Shown piece after piece: positions 37,948 through 46,239 of a stretch of 64,000 nt of DNA. The DNA is taken from positions 5,266,001-5,330,000 of the forward strand of contig NZ_CP050296.1 in assembly GCF_014189455.1 (NCBI RefSeq), read 5' to 3'. The notes beneath the pieces are model-generated. The model was not told where the DNA came from, did no database searches, and saw only the letters and a list, made by a program, of their open reading frames with translations. A program made the translations under genes and the position numbers. Position 1 is the stretch's first letter; each line of letters opens with the position of its first letter. The DNA comes from Mesorhizobium huakuii (GTDB taxonomy: Bacteria; Pseudomonadota; Alphaproteobacteria; Rhizobiales; Rhizobiaceae).

Positions 37948-38574
37948 ATGATCGAGGACGCGGCCTTCGACGTTATCGAGACGGAGGGGCTCGCCGGCTT
38001 TTCAATGCGCAAGCTGGCGTCGGCGCTCGGCTGCGAGGCGATGAGCATCTACCATCACTTTCCTTCGGTGGCGCATTTGCACGAGGCGCTGGTCGACCGG
38101 CTGGTCGGTGCGCTTGAAATGCCCGACGCCAGCCTGCCGTGGCGGCAAAGGATGCGCATCGCCATCGAGGATTTTCGCCGCATCGGCCGTGACCATCCCG
38201 CCTATGCTGCCTTCTTTGTCACCTACCGGATGAACTCGCCGACCTGCCTTGCCTGGTTGAACGGCATTATCGGCCTGTTCAGGGATGGCGGCTTCGACGT
38301 CGAACTCAGCGCCAGGCTGTTCCGTGCCGTCGGCTATTATCTGATGGGCGCGGTGCTGGACGAGAACGCGGGCTATGCCAAGGGTCCGTCGGCGGTGAAC
38401 ACGGTCAGCGACGAGCAACTGGCCCGGGATTTTCCCAATGTCATGGCCGCCGGGCGCTTTTTTGGCACCGCCGAATTCGACAAGACATTCGAGCTCGGCC
38501 TCGACATGCTGCTGGACGAGATGGAACGCCTGCGCGACGGTGCCGATGCAGGCCAGTTGTCCGGCAAGGTGTGA
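37948..38574 (+). CDS. TetR family transcriptional regulator
   Basis: The 208-residue protein has the TetR helix-turn-helix (AGFSMRKLASALGCEAMSIYHHFPS) and a C-terminal ligand domain. The real protein probably starts at the ATG at 37898. The run of seven A at 37913-37919 breaks that frame, and with eight A it would read MDSSIKKKRARGRLSREMIEDAAF, a typical TetR N-terminus. So a one-base consensus error or a true frameshift affects the 5' end. It probably represses the exported AhpD-like gene and itself. Confidence 0.85.
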   Translation: MIEDAAFDVIETEGLAGFSMRKLASALGCEAMSIYHHFPSVAHLHEALVDRLVGALEMPDASLPWRQRMRIAIEDFRRIGRDHPAYAAFFVTYRMNSPTCLAWLNGIIGLFRDGGFDVELSARLFRAVGYYLMGAVLDENAGYAKGPSAVNTVSDEQLARDFPNVMAAGRFFGTAEFDKTFELGLDMLLDEMERLRDGADAGQLSGKV

Positions 38575-38593
38575 TTGCAAGGTGAGTGTCTGA

Positions 38594-39205
38594 ATGCGCT
38601 TTCTGTTTGTCCTGATCCTGCTCGCCGGCACCGGCATCGGCCTTCTCTATCCCTGGGCGATGACCAATTTTTCCGGGCGCGAGATCGGCACTTGGCGCGT
38701 CTATGAGCAAGGCCGCTTCAAGCCGTTGACCGTGTCGCTCGCAGGCCGCGATGCGCCGGTGCGGGTGCTGGTCGACCTGACCGCGCGGGCCGAACGCATC
38801 GTTTCGCAGCAGCGCACGGTGTTGACGCTGACCGCCGCCAGCAACGGCCGCACGGTGCTTGCCTCGACGTTGCAGTTCAACCACGTCGACAACCCGCGCC
38901 AGGTCAGCCCGCAGCTGCCCGACAAGATCTTTCGCGATGAGGGCGGCGTGATCGCGACGGTCAGCCCCGGTCCTTACCTCTTCACCGTCGGTCCAGGCGA
39001 TGCCGAGGACATCCCGATGCGAGCGGTCGATCTCATCTTGCGCTCCGGTGTCGGCGAAACCGACCGGCGTGCGCGGCCGGTCGGCTTCTCCTTGATGGCG
39101 ATCGGTTTGATCGGCTTCCTGCTGTCCTTGCGTTCTGGTGGTAGCCGGCCGGACAATCCGAACTCGCAACCACCGCCGCCGCGTTGGGGCAGGGGGCCTA
39201 AGTGA
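38594..39205 (+). CDS. Hypothetical membrane-anchored protein
   Basis: The 203-residue product has a membrane helix at residues 3-22 (FVLILLAGTGIGLLYPWAM), a periplasmic beta-rich region of about 130 residues and a second helix near 165-180 (FSLMAIGLIGFLLSL). The tail is proline-rich. I do not recognise the family. Its stop overlaps the GTG of rlmJ, so it is translated with that gene, but no functional link is evident. Confidence 0.65.
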   Translation: MRFLFVLILLAGTGIGLLYPWAMTNFSGREIGTWRVYEQGRFKPLTVSLAGRDAPVRVLVDLTARAERIVSQQRTVLTLTAASNGRTVLASTLQFNHVDNPRQVSPQLPDKIFRDEGGVIATVSPGPYLFTVGPGDAEDIPMRAVDLILRSGVGETDRRARPVGFSLMAIGLIGFLLSLRSGGSRPDNPNSQPPPPRWGRGPK

Positions 39206-40050
39206 ACTACCGCCACGCCTACCACGCCGGAAATTTCGCCGACGTCGTCAAGCATGTCGTGCTGACGCGCCTGCTCGACTATCTCAAACAGAAGGACAAG
39301 GCGTTTCGCGTCGTCGACACCCATGCCGGCATTGGCCGCTACGATCTGTCGTCACTCGAGGCGCAGAAGACCGGCGAGTGGCAGGGCGGCATCGGCAGGC
39401 TGATCGATGCCTCGTTCGACGCGAAGGCGGGCGCGCTGCTGGCGCCTTATCTGGAGGCGGTGCGCTCGCTCAATCCCGGGGACGGCTTGAAGAAATATCC
39501 GGGCTCGCCACTGCTCGCGCGCCAGCTCCTGCGCAAGCAGGATCGGCTGTCGGCGATTGAACTGCACCCGAAAGACGCCGCCAAGCTGAAGGCGGAATTC
39601 GCCGGCGATTTCCAGGTGAGGGTGATGGAACTCGATGGCTGGCTGGCGCTTGGCGCGCATCTGCCGCCGAAGGAGAAGCGCGGCCTGGTGCTCATCGATC
39701 CGCCCTTCGAGGAGGAGGGCGAGTTCGATCGACTCGTCGACGGTCTCATAAGGGCACACAAGCGCTGGCCCGGCGGCATCTATGCGCTGTGGTATCCGAT
39801 CAAGGACCGCAAGGCGGTGATCGCCTTCAGGAAGGCGCTGAAGCAATCCGGCATCCCGAAAATTCTCGACATAGAATTCGAGATCAGGCTGGCGTCGCTA
39901 GAGCCCAGCCTCGATGGCAGCGGCATGGTGGTGGTCAACCCGCCCTTCACGCTGGAAGGCGAATTGCGAACGGTGTTGCCAACCCTGCACAAATTGCTCG
40001 CCGTGGAAAAGCCGGCGCACTGGTCGCTGGAATGGCTTGCTGGGGAGTAG
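39202..40050 (+). CDS. rlmJ: 23S rRNA (adenine2030-N6)-methyltransferase
   Basis: RlmJ methylates A2030 of 23S rRNA. The 282 residues start with the diagnostic MNYRHAYHAGNFADVVKH and carry VVDTHAGIGRYDL, LRKQDRLSAIELHP and the catalytic LIDPPFEE (DPPF). The length matches the family. The start is a GTG overlapping the previous stop by 4 nt. Confidence 0.94.
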   Translation: MNYRHAYHAGNFADVVKHVVLTRLLDYLKQKDKAFRVVDTHAGIGRYDLSSLEAQKTGEWQGGIGRLIDASFDAKAGALLAPYLEAVRSLNPGDGLKKYPGSPLLARQLLRKQDRLSAIELHPKDAAKLKAEFAGDFQVRVMELDGWLALGAHLPPKEKRGLVLIDPPFEEEGEFDRLVDGLIRAHKRWPGGIYALWYPIKDRKAVIAFRKALKQSGIPKILDIEFEIRLASLEPSLDGSGMVVVNPPFTLEGELRTVLPTLHKLLAVEKPAHWSLEWLAGE

Positions 40051-40077
40051 GTGGGCATGGCGTCGGCGGAGGCGCTG

Positions 40078-40845
40078 CTACACCCCGGTGGCAGCCAGCA
40101 CCGACGGCGTGATGCCGGAGAGCCGCCTGCTTTCGCGTATCAAATGGGCCTGGTCCGCATAGCCGGCCTCGATCGCTAAGACCGCGGTCGAAGCATCGCC
40201 AGATATCTGCCGCAGGCGCCTGAAGCGGTGGAAGCGCAGGATCCGGTCAAGCGTCTTCGGGCCGTAGCCGAAACTTTCCTCGAAACGCCGCCGCAGCGTC
40301 CGTTCGCTCATATGCAGGGAGCGCAGGAGGAAAGGCACCAGCGGCTTGTCGGCCGGCAGACCCCGGTCGATCAGGTCAAAGGCAAAGCCCATGCCCGCAT
40401 CGGGCGCATGGTGGTCTTGCGCGTATGCGCCGATTGCCTTCTCCAACTGTCCCACTAGCTTGGCGAGATCGGGCGTGGCCTGGACGCGGCCCGCCAGATG
40501 GCTTGCCCTCGTGCCCCAGAGCTCACTGAGGTCAAGGCGTTCTCCCACGAGTTGGTTAGCCGGCACGCCCAGCCAACCGGCCGCCGCCCCCGGCCGGAAT
40601 CTGAATCCGACAATCGTCGCTGCTGAGGGCAGTACCTCGATCTGCGGCTCCCGGTCCGGTCCCGCGACCCGGAACCGGCCGTCGATCCACTGCAGGTCGA
40701 TCGTCGCATCCGGCGTTATCACGACAGGCGGAGCGTCCTGGTCGCGCATGCGGTGGACCCAGACGGACGCGAAAGCGGCACCCAGCCGTCTCTCTGCGGG
40801 CCGTTCCTGGAAAAAGCCGGTGGTCTGCGCCAGTACCGCTTCCAT
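40078..40845 (-). CDS. AraC family transcriptional regulator
   Basis: The C-terminal AraC/XylS DNA-binding domain is clear (SERTLRRRFEESFGYGPKTLDRILRFHRF, then AGYADQAHLIRESRRLSGITPS). The N-terminal half has WVHRM and PDATIDLQW, typical of the DUF6597-type sensor domain. The frame is open far upstream but overlaps the divergent VOC gene. The ATG at 40845 has GAAGG 9 nt upstream and gives 255 residues, the usual size. An ATG at 40914 is possible. It probably regulates the adjacent VOC gene. Confidence 0.83.
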   Translation of the reverse strand: MEAVLAQTTGFFQERPAERRLGAAFASVWVHRMRDQDAPPVVITPDATIDLQWIDGRFRVAGPDREPQIEVLPSAATIVGFRFRPGAAAGWLGVPANQLVGERLDLSELWGTRASHLAGRVQATPDLAKLVGQLEKAIGAYAQDHHAPDAGMGFAFDLIDRGLPADKPLVPFLLRSLHMSERTLRRRFEESFGYGPKTLDRILRFHRFRRLRQISGDASTAVLAIEAGYADQAHLIRESRRLSGITPSVLAATGV

Positions 40846-40962
40846 CCCTTCAGCCTTCGTCAGCCCCGCTATTCCATTTTGGCCGAAATCTTCAAGGCGT
40901 GCCGCTCCCGCCATGGCAAACCGACACCGTGCAAGTCCCGAATATAGAAAGGAGAACCCAAA

Positions 40963-41385
40963 ATGAAAGCTCGCATCAGTGTCATCACGCTTGGTGTCGA
41001 CAGTCTGGAAGCGTCGCTCGAGTTCTACCGAAACGGCCTCGGGCTTCCGACCGAAGGCATCATCGGCAGGGAGTTCGAGCACGGCGCCGTCGCCTTCTTC
41101 GATCTGCAGAATGGTTTGAAGTTCGCGATCTTTGAACGCTCCAACATCGCTGTTGACGCCGGCATCGCCCAGACCGGCCGCAGCCCGACCGAATTCACCA
41201 TCGGTCACAATGTCACCAGCGAGGCCGAGGTCGATGCCGTGATGGCTCAGGCCATCAGCGCTGGCGCGCGCCTCGTCAAGCCGGCGCAAGATACGTTCTG
41301 GGGTGGCTATGCCGGCTATTTCCAGGATCCGGATGACCATCTTTGGGAAGTCGTCTTCAACCCTGCCTTTCTTCCCGAGGACTGA
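40963..41385 (+). CDS. VOC family (glyoxalase-fold) protein
   Basis: The 140-residue protein has the paired beta-alpha-beta-beta-beta modules of the vicinal oxygen chelate fold: ISVITLGVDSLEASLEFYRNGLGLP at the start and GYAGYFQDPDDHLWEVVFNP at the end. The C-terminal Glu is a usual metal ligand. It may be a glyoxalase-like or antibiotic-binding protein. Substrate unknown. It has AAAGGAGA just upstream and is divergent from the AraC gene. Confidence 0.85.
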   Translation: MKARISVITLGVDSLEASLEFYRNGLGLPTEGIIGREFEHGAVAFFDLQNGLKFAIFERSNIAVDAGIAQTGRSPTEFTIGHNVTSEAEVDAVMAQAISAGARLVKPAQDTFWGGYAGYFQDPDDHLWEVVFNPAFLPED

Positions 41386-41522
41386 TACTGGAGAGGAACG
41401 CGTAGCCGCTAGGTACGTTGGTAGACGCTCCAGATCGTTTCTGGAAACCATTGTTTCGGCAACCGCTTGACCGCTGCCAAGCGAATCCGCACAGTGCGCG
41501 CAATCGACCTTGAGAGGCTGCC

Positions 41523-41975
41523 ATGACTCGCTTCGCCAAATCCGCTCTTGCTGCCCTGATTTCGTTCTGCACGCCGCTTGCCGCGCCGCTCGGCGTCACC
41601 CAGGCAGTGCACGCGGCCGACCTTGGCGTCTATGCCGACGACGATGGCGGCGTCTGCGGCCAGCCCTGGGTGTTGAGCAAGATCACCAGCCGCTTCTCCT
41701 ACCAGGTGCATCACGTGCCGCATCTGCCGGATGTGCAGATCACTGATTTCCAGCGCATCCATCAACACCGCTATCTGCCGGCCAACGATACCTGGCCGAT
41801 CGGCCGCCGCTATTGCGGCGCCACCGTCAGCCTTTCCGACGGCCGCGCCCGCACCATCTGGTACCTGATCGAGGAAGGCCAGGGCTTTGCCTCGATCGGC
41901 GACAATGTCGAGTTCTGCGTCTCGGGCTTCGACCGCTGGATGGTCTATAACGGCCGCTGCCGCGTCCTGCGCTAG
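41523..41975 (+). CDS. Conserved hypothetical secreted protein
   Basis: The 150-residue product has a signal peptide ending near AVHAAD. The mature part contains four cysteines (GGVCGQPW, RRYCGATVS, VEFCVSGFD, GRCRVLR), probably two disulfides, and is rich in Trp, Tyr and Arg. I do not recognise a named domain. It has its own terminator downstream. Confidence 0.7.
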   Translation: MTRFAKSALAALISFCTPLAAPLGVTQAVHAADLGVYADDDGGVCGQPWVLSKITSRFSYQVHHVPHLPDVQITDFQRIHQHRYLPANDTWPIGRRYCGATVSLSDGRARTIWYLIEEGQGFASIGDNVEFCVSGFDRWMVYNGRCRVLR

Positions 41976-42006
41976 ACGCAGCCTACCGATTTTCGATTTC
42001 CTTTAG

Positions 42007-42038
42007 CGCCTGCGGCTCGATCGGCCGCAGGCGTTTTT
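42007..42038 (+). terminator. Intrinsic terminator
   Basis: CGCCTGCGGC pairs perfectly with GCCGCAGGCG around a 7-nt loop and is followed by TTTTT. It ends the 41523 gene and insulates the TetR promoter that begins 10 nt later. Confidence 0.9.
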
Positions 42039-42047
42039 CGTGCCGTG

Positions 42048-42097
42048 TTGACACAAGGCGTGATCCATCACATAAATATGAGACAGACCTGTCTCAT
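42048..42097 (+). promoter_or_regulatory. Promoter and palindromic operator of the TetR-EamA-MFS unit
   Basis: A TTGACA box at 42048-42053 is followed 17 nt later by CATAAA (42071-42076) or, at a looser spacing, TAAATA. Overlapping the expected start is a perfect palindrome with 9-bp arms, ATGAGACAG and CTGTCTCAT (42078-42097). It lies immediately before the TetR gene, the normal place for an autorepressor site. Confidence 0.75.
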
Positions 42098-42112
42098 CAC
42101 TTGGTAAGCGCC

Positions 42113-42694
42113 GTGACACCGTCACCTGTCTCCGACAAACGCCAGCATGTCGTCGAAACCGCCTACGCACTGTTCAAGCGCGCCGGCTTCCATGCCACCG
42201 GCATCGACCGGATTATCGCCGAGGCCGACGTGGCCAAGATGACGATGTATCGCCATTTCCCCAGCAAGGACGAACTGATCGTCGCGGTGCTCGACTATCG
42301 CGCCAGGCGGTTCGACGATCAGCTCGACCGGCTTGCTGAGAAGAACATCACGCCCGAGCAGAAAATCGCAGAGATTTTCGACTGGCACGGGCACTGGTTC
42401 CGCAGGCCGGATTTTCATGGCTGCCTGTTCGCGCATGCGCTGGCCGAATTCGGCGATCCCGGGCATCCGGTGTTCGAGGCTGTCGCCAGGCAGAAGAATG
42501 GCTTGAGGCAGCGCATGCGGTCGATCCTCGTGCAGGTGATGCCGCGCGGGCGGGCCGAGAACGTGGCGGCGACGCTGTTGATGCTGATCGAAGGCGCGAC
42601 CCTGATGGCGCAGATGGGGCAGGCCGAGACCGCCCTTCGTGAAGCCCGCAAGACCGCCCTCGACATCGTCGCTGCCTCGCGCAGGCCGCAATGA
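42113..42694 (+). CDS. TetR family transcriptional regulator
   Basis: The 193-residue protein has a TetR HTH (HATGIDRIIAEADVAKMTMYRHFPSKDELIVAVL) and a C-terminal domain of the TetR_C type with FHGCLFAHALAEF. The start is uncertain. The GTG at 42113 gives a normal N-terminus, while a TTG at 42101 is also in frame. It lies just after a perfect palindrome and overlaps the next transporter gene by 4 nt, so it probably controls EamA and MFS export genes as one unit. Confidence 0.88.
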   Translation: MTPSPVSDKRQHVVETAYALFKRAGFHATGIDRIIAEADVAKMTMYRHFPSKDELIVAVLDYRARRFDDQLDRLAEKNITPEQKIAEIFDWHGHWFRRPDFHGCLFAHALAEFGDPGHPVFEAVARQKNGLRQRMRSILVQVMPRGRAENVAATLLMLIEGATLMAQMGQAETALREARKTALDIVAASRRPQ

Positions 42695-43527
42695 GCCCGC
42701 TGGTCATCGGACTCGCGCTCTTCGCCGCGATCCTGCACGCAAGCTGGAATGCTTTCCTGCCAACCGGCGCCGACAGGTTGTGGACCGTCACGGTCATGAG
42801 CTTCTCCAGCACGGCGCTGGCCATTCCTCTGGCCATCTTCAACGGTTTTCCGGCCACATCGGCCTGGCCCTATGTTGCGCTGTCGGCCTGCCTGCAGGTC
42901 GGCTACAGCGTGTTTCTGGTGGCCGCTTACCGATATGGCGAATTGGGACAGGTCTACCCGATCGTTCGCGGCAGCGTGCCTCTGCTCGTCACCCTTGGCG
43001 GCTTCCTGCTCGCCGGCCAGCAGCTCACCGTTCTGGAGACCGTCGGCGTTGCCCTGGTCGGTGGCGGCATCATGGGTCTTTCGCTCGGATGCGGAAGAGC
43101 CGCCACGACATCGATCCTTTATGCGCTGGCAACGGGAGCCATCATCGCTGCCTATGCGACGGTCGATGCGATCGGCGTTCGTGCGGCGAATAATGTCGGC
43201 GCCTACACCGCCTGGGTCCTGCTGGCCTATGGCGGGTTGCTGCCGGCGACTTTCGTCGCCAGTCGCGGCCGGCTCGTTGTCGACCCGCGGGCGCCGGAGA
43301 CCTGGAAGGCACTGGGCGGCGGCCTGTTCGCGCTGCTGGCCTATGGCGTCGTGGTGGCGGCCTTCGCGCTCGGGCCTGCCGGTCCGATCACCGCGATCCG
43401 CGAGACCAGCGTTGTCTTCGCGGCCTTCATAGGACGGCTGTTTCTCGGCGAGACGCTGACGCCCCGGCGGGTCGGCGCCTGCGCCGTCGTCGCGCTCGGC
43501 GCCATCTGCTTGGGTTATCAATCGTGA
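42691..43527 (+). CDS. EamA/DMT family transporter
   Basis: The 278-residue membrane protein has about ten hydrophobic segments in two EamA-like halves (start VIGLALFAAILHASWNAFL; AAYRYGELGQVYPIVRGSVPLLV; second half ending RRVGACAVVALGAICLGYQS). DMT-family members export metabolites or amino acids. Starting on the TetR stop (ATGA) and ending on the MFS start, it is the middle gene of a TetR-EamA-MFS operon. Confidence 0.87.
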   Translation: MSPLVIGLALFAAILHASWNAFLPTGADRLWTVTVMSFSSTALAIPLAIFNGFPATSAWPYVALSACLQVGYSVFLVAAYRYGELGQVYPIVRGSVPLLVTLGGFLLAGQQLTVLETVGVALVGGGIMGLSLGCGRAATTSILYALATGAIIAAYATVDAIGVRAANNVGAYTAWVLLAYGGLLPATFVASRGRLVVDPRAPETWKALGGGLFALLAYGVVVAAFALGPAGPITAIRETSVVFAAFIGRLFLGETLTPRRVGACAVVALGAICLGYQS

Positions 43528-44705
43528 CGGCAATGCATACGCCTGCCGGCACGCGTGCCACCGCCATCGACAATGGTCTGCTTGCCATACTCGCTGTTGC
43601 CGCGGGCCTGACCGTCGCCAACAATTACTACAACCAGGCGATGCTCGGCCTGCTGGCGCATCAGTTCGCTCTGTCCGCCGGTGCGGTTTCCGCACTTCCC
43701 GTCGTGACGCAGCTCGGCAACGTCGTCGGCATCCTGTTTCTGGCGCCGCTCGGCGATAGGCTCGAGCGGCGTTCCCTCATCCTGGCGACGACGGCGGCAC
43801 TGGTCGTCGCGCTTGCCGGTGCCGCACTGGCGCCCAGCTTTCCCTGGCTGGTCGTCGCCGGCATCGGCATTGGTCTGTTCGCCACGGTCACGCAGCAGAT
43901 CGTGCCGCTCGCCTTGCACCTGGCGGCACCGCATGAGCGCGGCCGTGTGCTTGGCATCGTCACCGGCGGCATTCTCGTCGGCATCCTGCTTGCCCGCACC
44001 GTCAGCGGTTTCATCTCGGACATTTGGGGATGGCAGGCCGTCTTCTCGGCCGCCGCCGCATTGATGCTTGCCACCTGTGCCGCGCTCGCATGGCGTCTGC
44101 CGCGCGTCGAGCCGGTCACCGATCTAAGTTATGGCAGGTTGCTCGGCTCGCTGTGGACACTGCTGCGCACGCACCGCATCCTGCGGCAGGCGATCGTCGT
44201 GCAGGCGCTGATCTTCGCGGCCTTCATCGGCTTCTGGTCGACGCTCGCTCTCGCCTTCGACGCCGCTCCCTATCATTTCGGCGCCACGGCTGTTGGCCTG
44301 ATGGCGCTGGTCGGTGTTGCCGGTGCGCTTGCGGCTCCGCTCGCCGGCCGCTTCGCTGACCGGCGCGGACCTCATGTGATCGTCTCGATCGGCGCCGGCC
44401 TGGTGGTTGCCGCCTTCGCCATCCTTGGCCTGTTTGAGGGATCGCTGGCGGCGATGATCGTCGCTGTGCTGATCCTTGATCTCGGCGTGCAGTCGTCGCA
44501 GGTCGCCAACCAGGCGCGCATCCATGCTCTCGATCCGACCGCGCGTAGCCGCCTGAACACCATCTTCATGGCGACGATGATTCTCGGTGGCGCCTTCGGC
44601 TCGGGTCTCGCGGGACTTGCCTATTCGGCGTGGGGCTGGAGCGGCACCTGCCTGTTCGGCGCGGTATCCGCCGCGGCTGCACTGCTGGTGTCACGAAGGC
44701 CCTGA
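43524..44705 (+). CDS. MFS transporter
   Basis: The 393-residue protein has about twelve membrane segments. The MFS loop-2/3 motif appears as LGDRLERRSLI and in the second half as AGRFADRRGPHVIV. The NNYYNQAMLGLLA start is typical of a family of drug/metabolite proton antiporters. The start is a GTG overlapping the EamA stop. A later ATG at 43533 is possible. Substrate unknown. Confidence 0.88.
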   Translation: MTAMHTPAGTRATAIDNGLLAILAVAAGLTVANNYYNQAMLGLLAHQFALSAGAVSALPVVTQLGNVVGILFLAPLGDRLERRSLILATTAALVVALAGAALAPSFPWLVVAGIGIGLFATVTQQIVPLALHLAAPHERGRVLGIVTGGILVGILLARTVSGFISDIWGWQAVFSAAAALMLATCAALAWRLPRVEPVTDLSYGRLLGSLWTLLRTHRILRQAIVVQALIFAAFIGFWSTLALAFDAAPYHFGATAVGLMALVGVAGALAAPLAGRFADRRGPHVIVSIGAGLVVAAFAILGLFEGSLAAMIVAVLILDLGVQSSQVANQARIHALDPTARSRLNTIFMATMILGGAFGSGLAGLAYSAWGWSGTCLFGAVSAAAALLVSRRP

Positions 44706-44781
44706 ACTTTCGGGCTATCGCCGGCAGGCAAATCGGTTAACCCTCTCACCCGAGAGCAACGCATCATTTTCGGGAACCCTC

Positions 44782-45396
44782 ATGGATCTTGCCACCATCC
44801 TTGCCTTCGCGGCCGCCTTCTTCGTCTTCGCCGCCAGCCCTGGCCCCGACAACATGACCATCGTCGCCCGCACGATCTCCAGCGGTGCGGCGTCGGGCAT
44901 CGCCTACGGCGCCGGCACCGTGGTCGGCATCCTCATCTTCCTGACGCTCGCTGCCTTCGGCCTGTCGATCATCGCCGCCAAGATGGCAATCGTCATGACG
45001 GTGCTTCGTTATGGCGGAGCGGCCTATCTGATCTGGATGGGTATCAGGCTGTGGACGGCCGTGCCCGTTGTGCCGGAGCTGCAGCCCGTCTCCGGGCGGC
45101 GCGGGCTGCTGACGATCTTCGCCACCGGCGTCGCGCTCAACCTCGGCAATCCGAAAATGCCGTTATTCTATGTGGCGCTGTTGCCCAACGTCGTCGGAGC
45201 CTCGCTCACATCAGCCCATCTCGGCATCCTGGTCGCGGTGATCCTGGCCGTCGAGATCGTGGTGATCGGCGGGCATGTCGTTCTCGCCGGCCGCGCCCGC
45301 AGTCTGTTGCGCACGCCCAGGATCGTGCGACGGGTCAACCGCGCGGCGGGCGGCGTGATGATTGGCGCCGGCGTTGCCGTGGTCGCCACGCGTTGA
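44782..45396 (+). CDS. LysE/RhtB family exporter
   Basis: The 204-residue protein begins MDLATILAFAAAFFVFAASPGPDN, with the conserved SPGPD motif of the LysE/RhtB amino-acid exporters, and has five or six membrane helices. It follows the MFS gene after 76 nt and may belong to the same transcript or have its own promoter. It is the third exporter in a row. Confidence 0.88.
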   Translation: MDLATILAFAAAFFVFAASPGPDNMTIVARTISSGAASGIAYGAGTVVGILIFLTLAAFGLSIIAAKMAIVMTVLRYGGAAYLIWMGIRLWTAVPVVPELQPVSGRRGLLTIFATGVALNLGNPKMPLFYVALLPNVVGASLTSAHLGILVAVILAVEIVVIGGHVVLAGRARSLLRTPRIVRRVNRAAGGVMIGAGVAVVATR

Positions 45397-45418
45397 GAGA
45401 AAGCGCTCAATCGCAGTG

Positions 45419-45730
45419 CTATTTCCTGCGTCGCGCCGGCTCGGCCTGATCGATGATCTTGCGAAGAAAGGCGATATGGCCGCGAAAGGCCCGCCGCCCA
45501 ATCGTCGTTGCCTTGATCCGGGTCTGCGGCCGTCGCCCGACGAAGAGCTTTTCAACATCGACATAGCCCGCTCTGGCCAGCGTATCGATGTGCGCTCCGA
45601 GATTTCCATCGGTAGCTTCGATCATGGCCTTCAACTGGCTGAACTCCAGTGCCTCACGTCTTTCCAGCGTGTTCAGGATGGCCATGATCCTGAGCCGTAT
45701 GCTCTGATGGATGATCTCGTCAGCGCTCAC
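45419..45730 (-). CDS. Winged-helix transcriptional regulator
   Basis: The 103-residue protein has a winged-helix fold of the HTH_34/MarR-like type: SIRLRIMAILNTLERREALEFSQLKAMIEATDGNLGAHIDTLARAGYVDVEKLFVGR. The GTG at 45730 has GGAG 8 nt upstream and is preferred to a TTG 21 nt earlier. Two inverted repeats lie 76-124 nt upstream of the start and are likely operators. It may regulate itself and perhaps a distant target. Confidence 0.8.
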   Translation of the reverse strand: MSADEIIHQSIRLRIMAILNTLERREALEFSQLKAMIEATDGNLGAHIDTLARAGYVDVEKLFVGRRPQTRIKATTIGRRAFRGHIAFLRKIIDQAEPARRRK

Positions 45731-46239
45731 CGATGGGCTCCAATGCGGCAAAGCCTTGGGCCGTCGCCATGGGGCTCGGCAACCTCGGCAGCGGTAGCTC
45801 CTGTGCAGAATACTCTGCTACACAGAGTATTCTGTCAACTTGTCAGCAGTTGACGGAAGCATGCTTGACAAGGTGATCATCAGATTGGTCGTCGCATCGC
45901 GCTCGTGATCCGCATGGGTCGTTCGCTTGCAAAAGATGATCGCCTCGATGAGGCGGCAGGTCATGATATTCGCGGCCGAAGATCATGCGTGAAGCTACTC
46001 GCTAATCTTCGCAGCGTCATGATGGCTTCGCATCGAGAATGCCGGTGTGAAATTGCTGGCGGTATCAGAAGATCAACAGCGGATTTTTGCGATGATCAGT
46101 GCGATCGTGTGTCGATCTCAACGAAAATTTAAGCTGAGAAAATCATACCATTGCTTCGCTGGCTAGCGAGCCGCGAGTCAGATATGCATTGCGCGCCGGG
46201 GTCATTCACGGCCATCGGCATAACGTGAAGGGGCATGAC
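45731..46239. other. Intergenic region between winged-helix regulator and H1-like gene
   Basis: The left part holds two inverted repeats (45806-45834 and 45834-45854). The remaining 380 bp show no recognised gene. A 75-codon frame at 45905 has no ribosome site or known motif. GAAGGGG at 46228-46234 is the ribosome site of the next gene. Confidence 0.5.
45806..45854. promoter_or_regulatory. Adjacent perfect inverted repeats, likely operators
   Basis: CAGAATACTCTG (45806-45817) and CAGAGTATTCTG (45823-45834) form a perfect 12-bp inverted repeat with a 5-nt centre. Immediately adjoining it, GTCAACT (45834-45840) and AGTTGAC (45848-45854) form a second repeat with a 7-nt centre. They stand upstream of the winged-helix regulator gene on its control side. 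Confidence 0.72.

Noticed and set aside
40846..41451. N-terminal extension of the AraC gene across the VOC gene
   Set aside because: It would overlap the divergent VOC gene completely. The AraC protein reaches normal family length from the start at 40845.
45905..46132. 75-codon frame between the winged-helix and H1-like genes
   Set aside because: No ribosome site, no signal or domain, and codon use unlike its neighbours.
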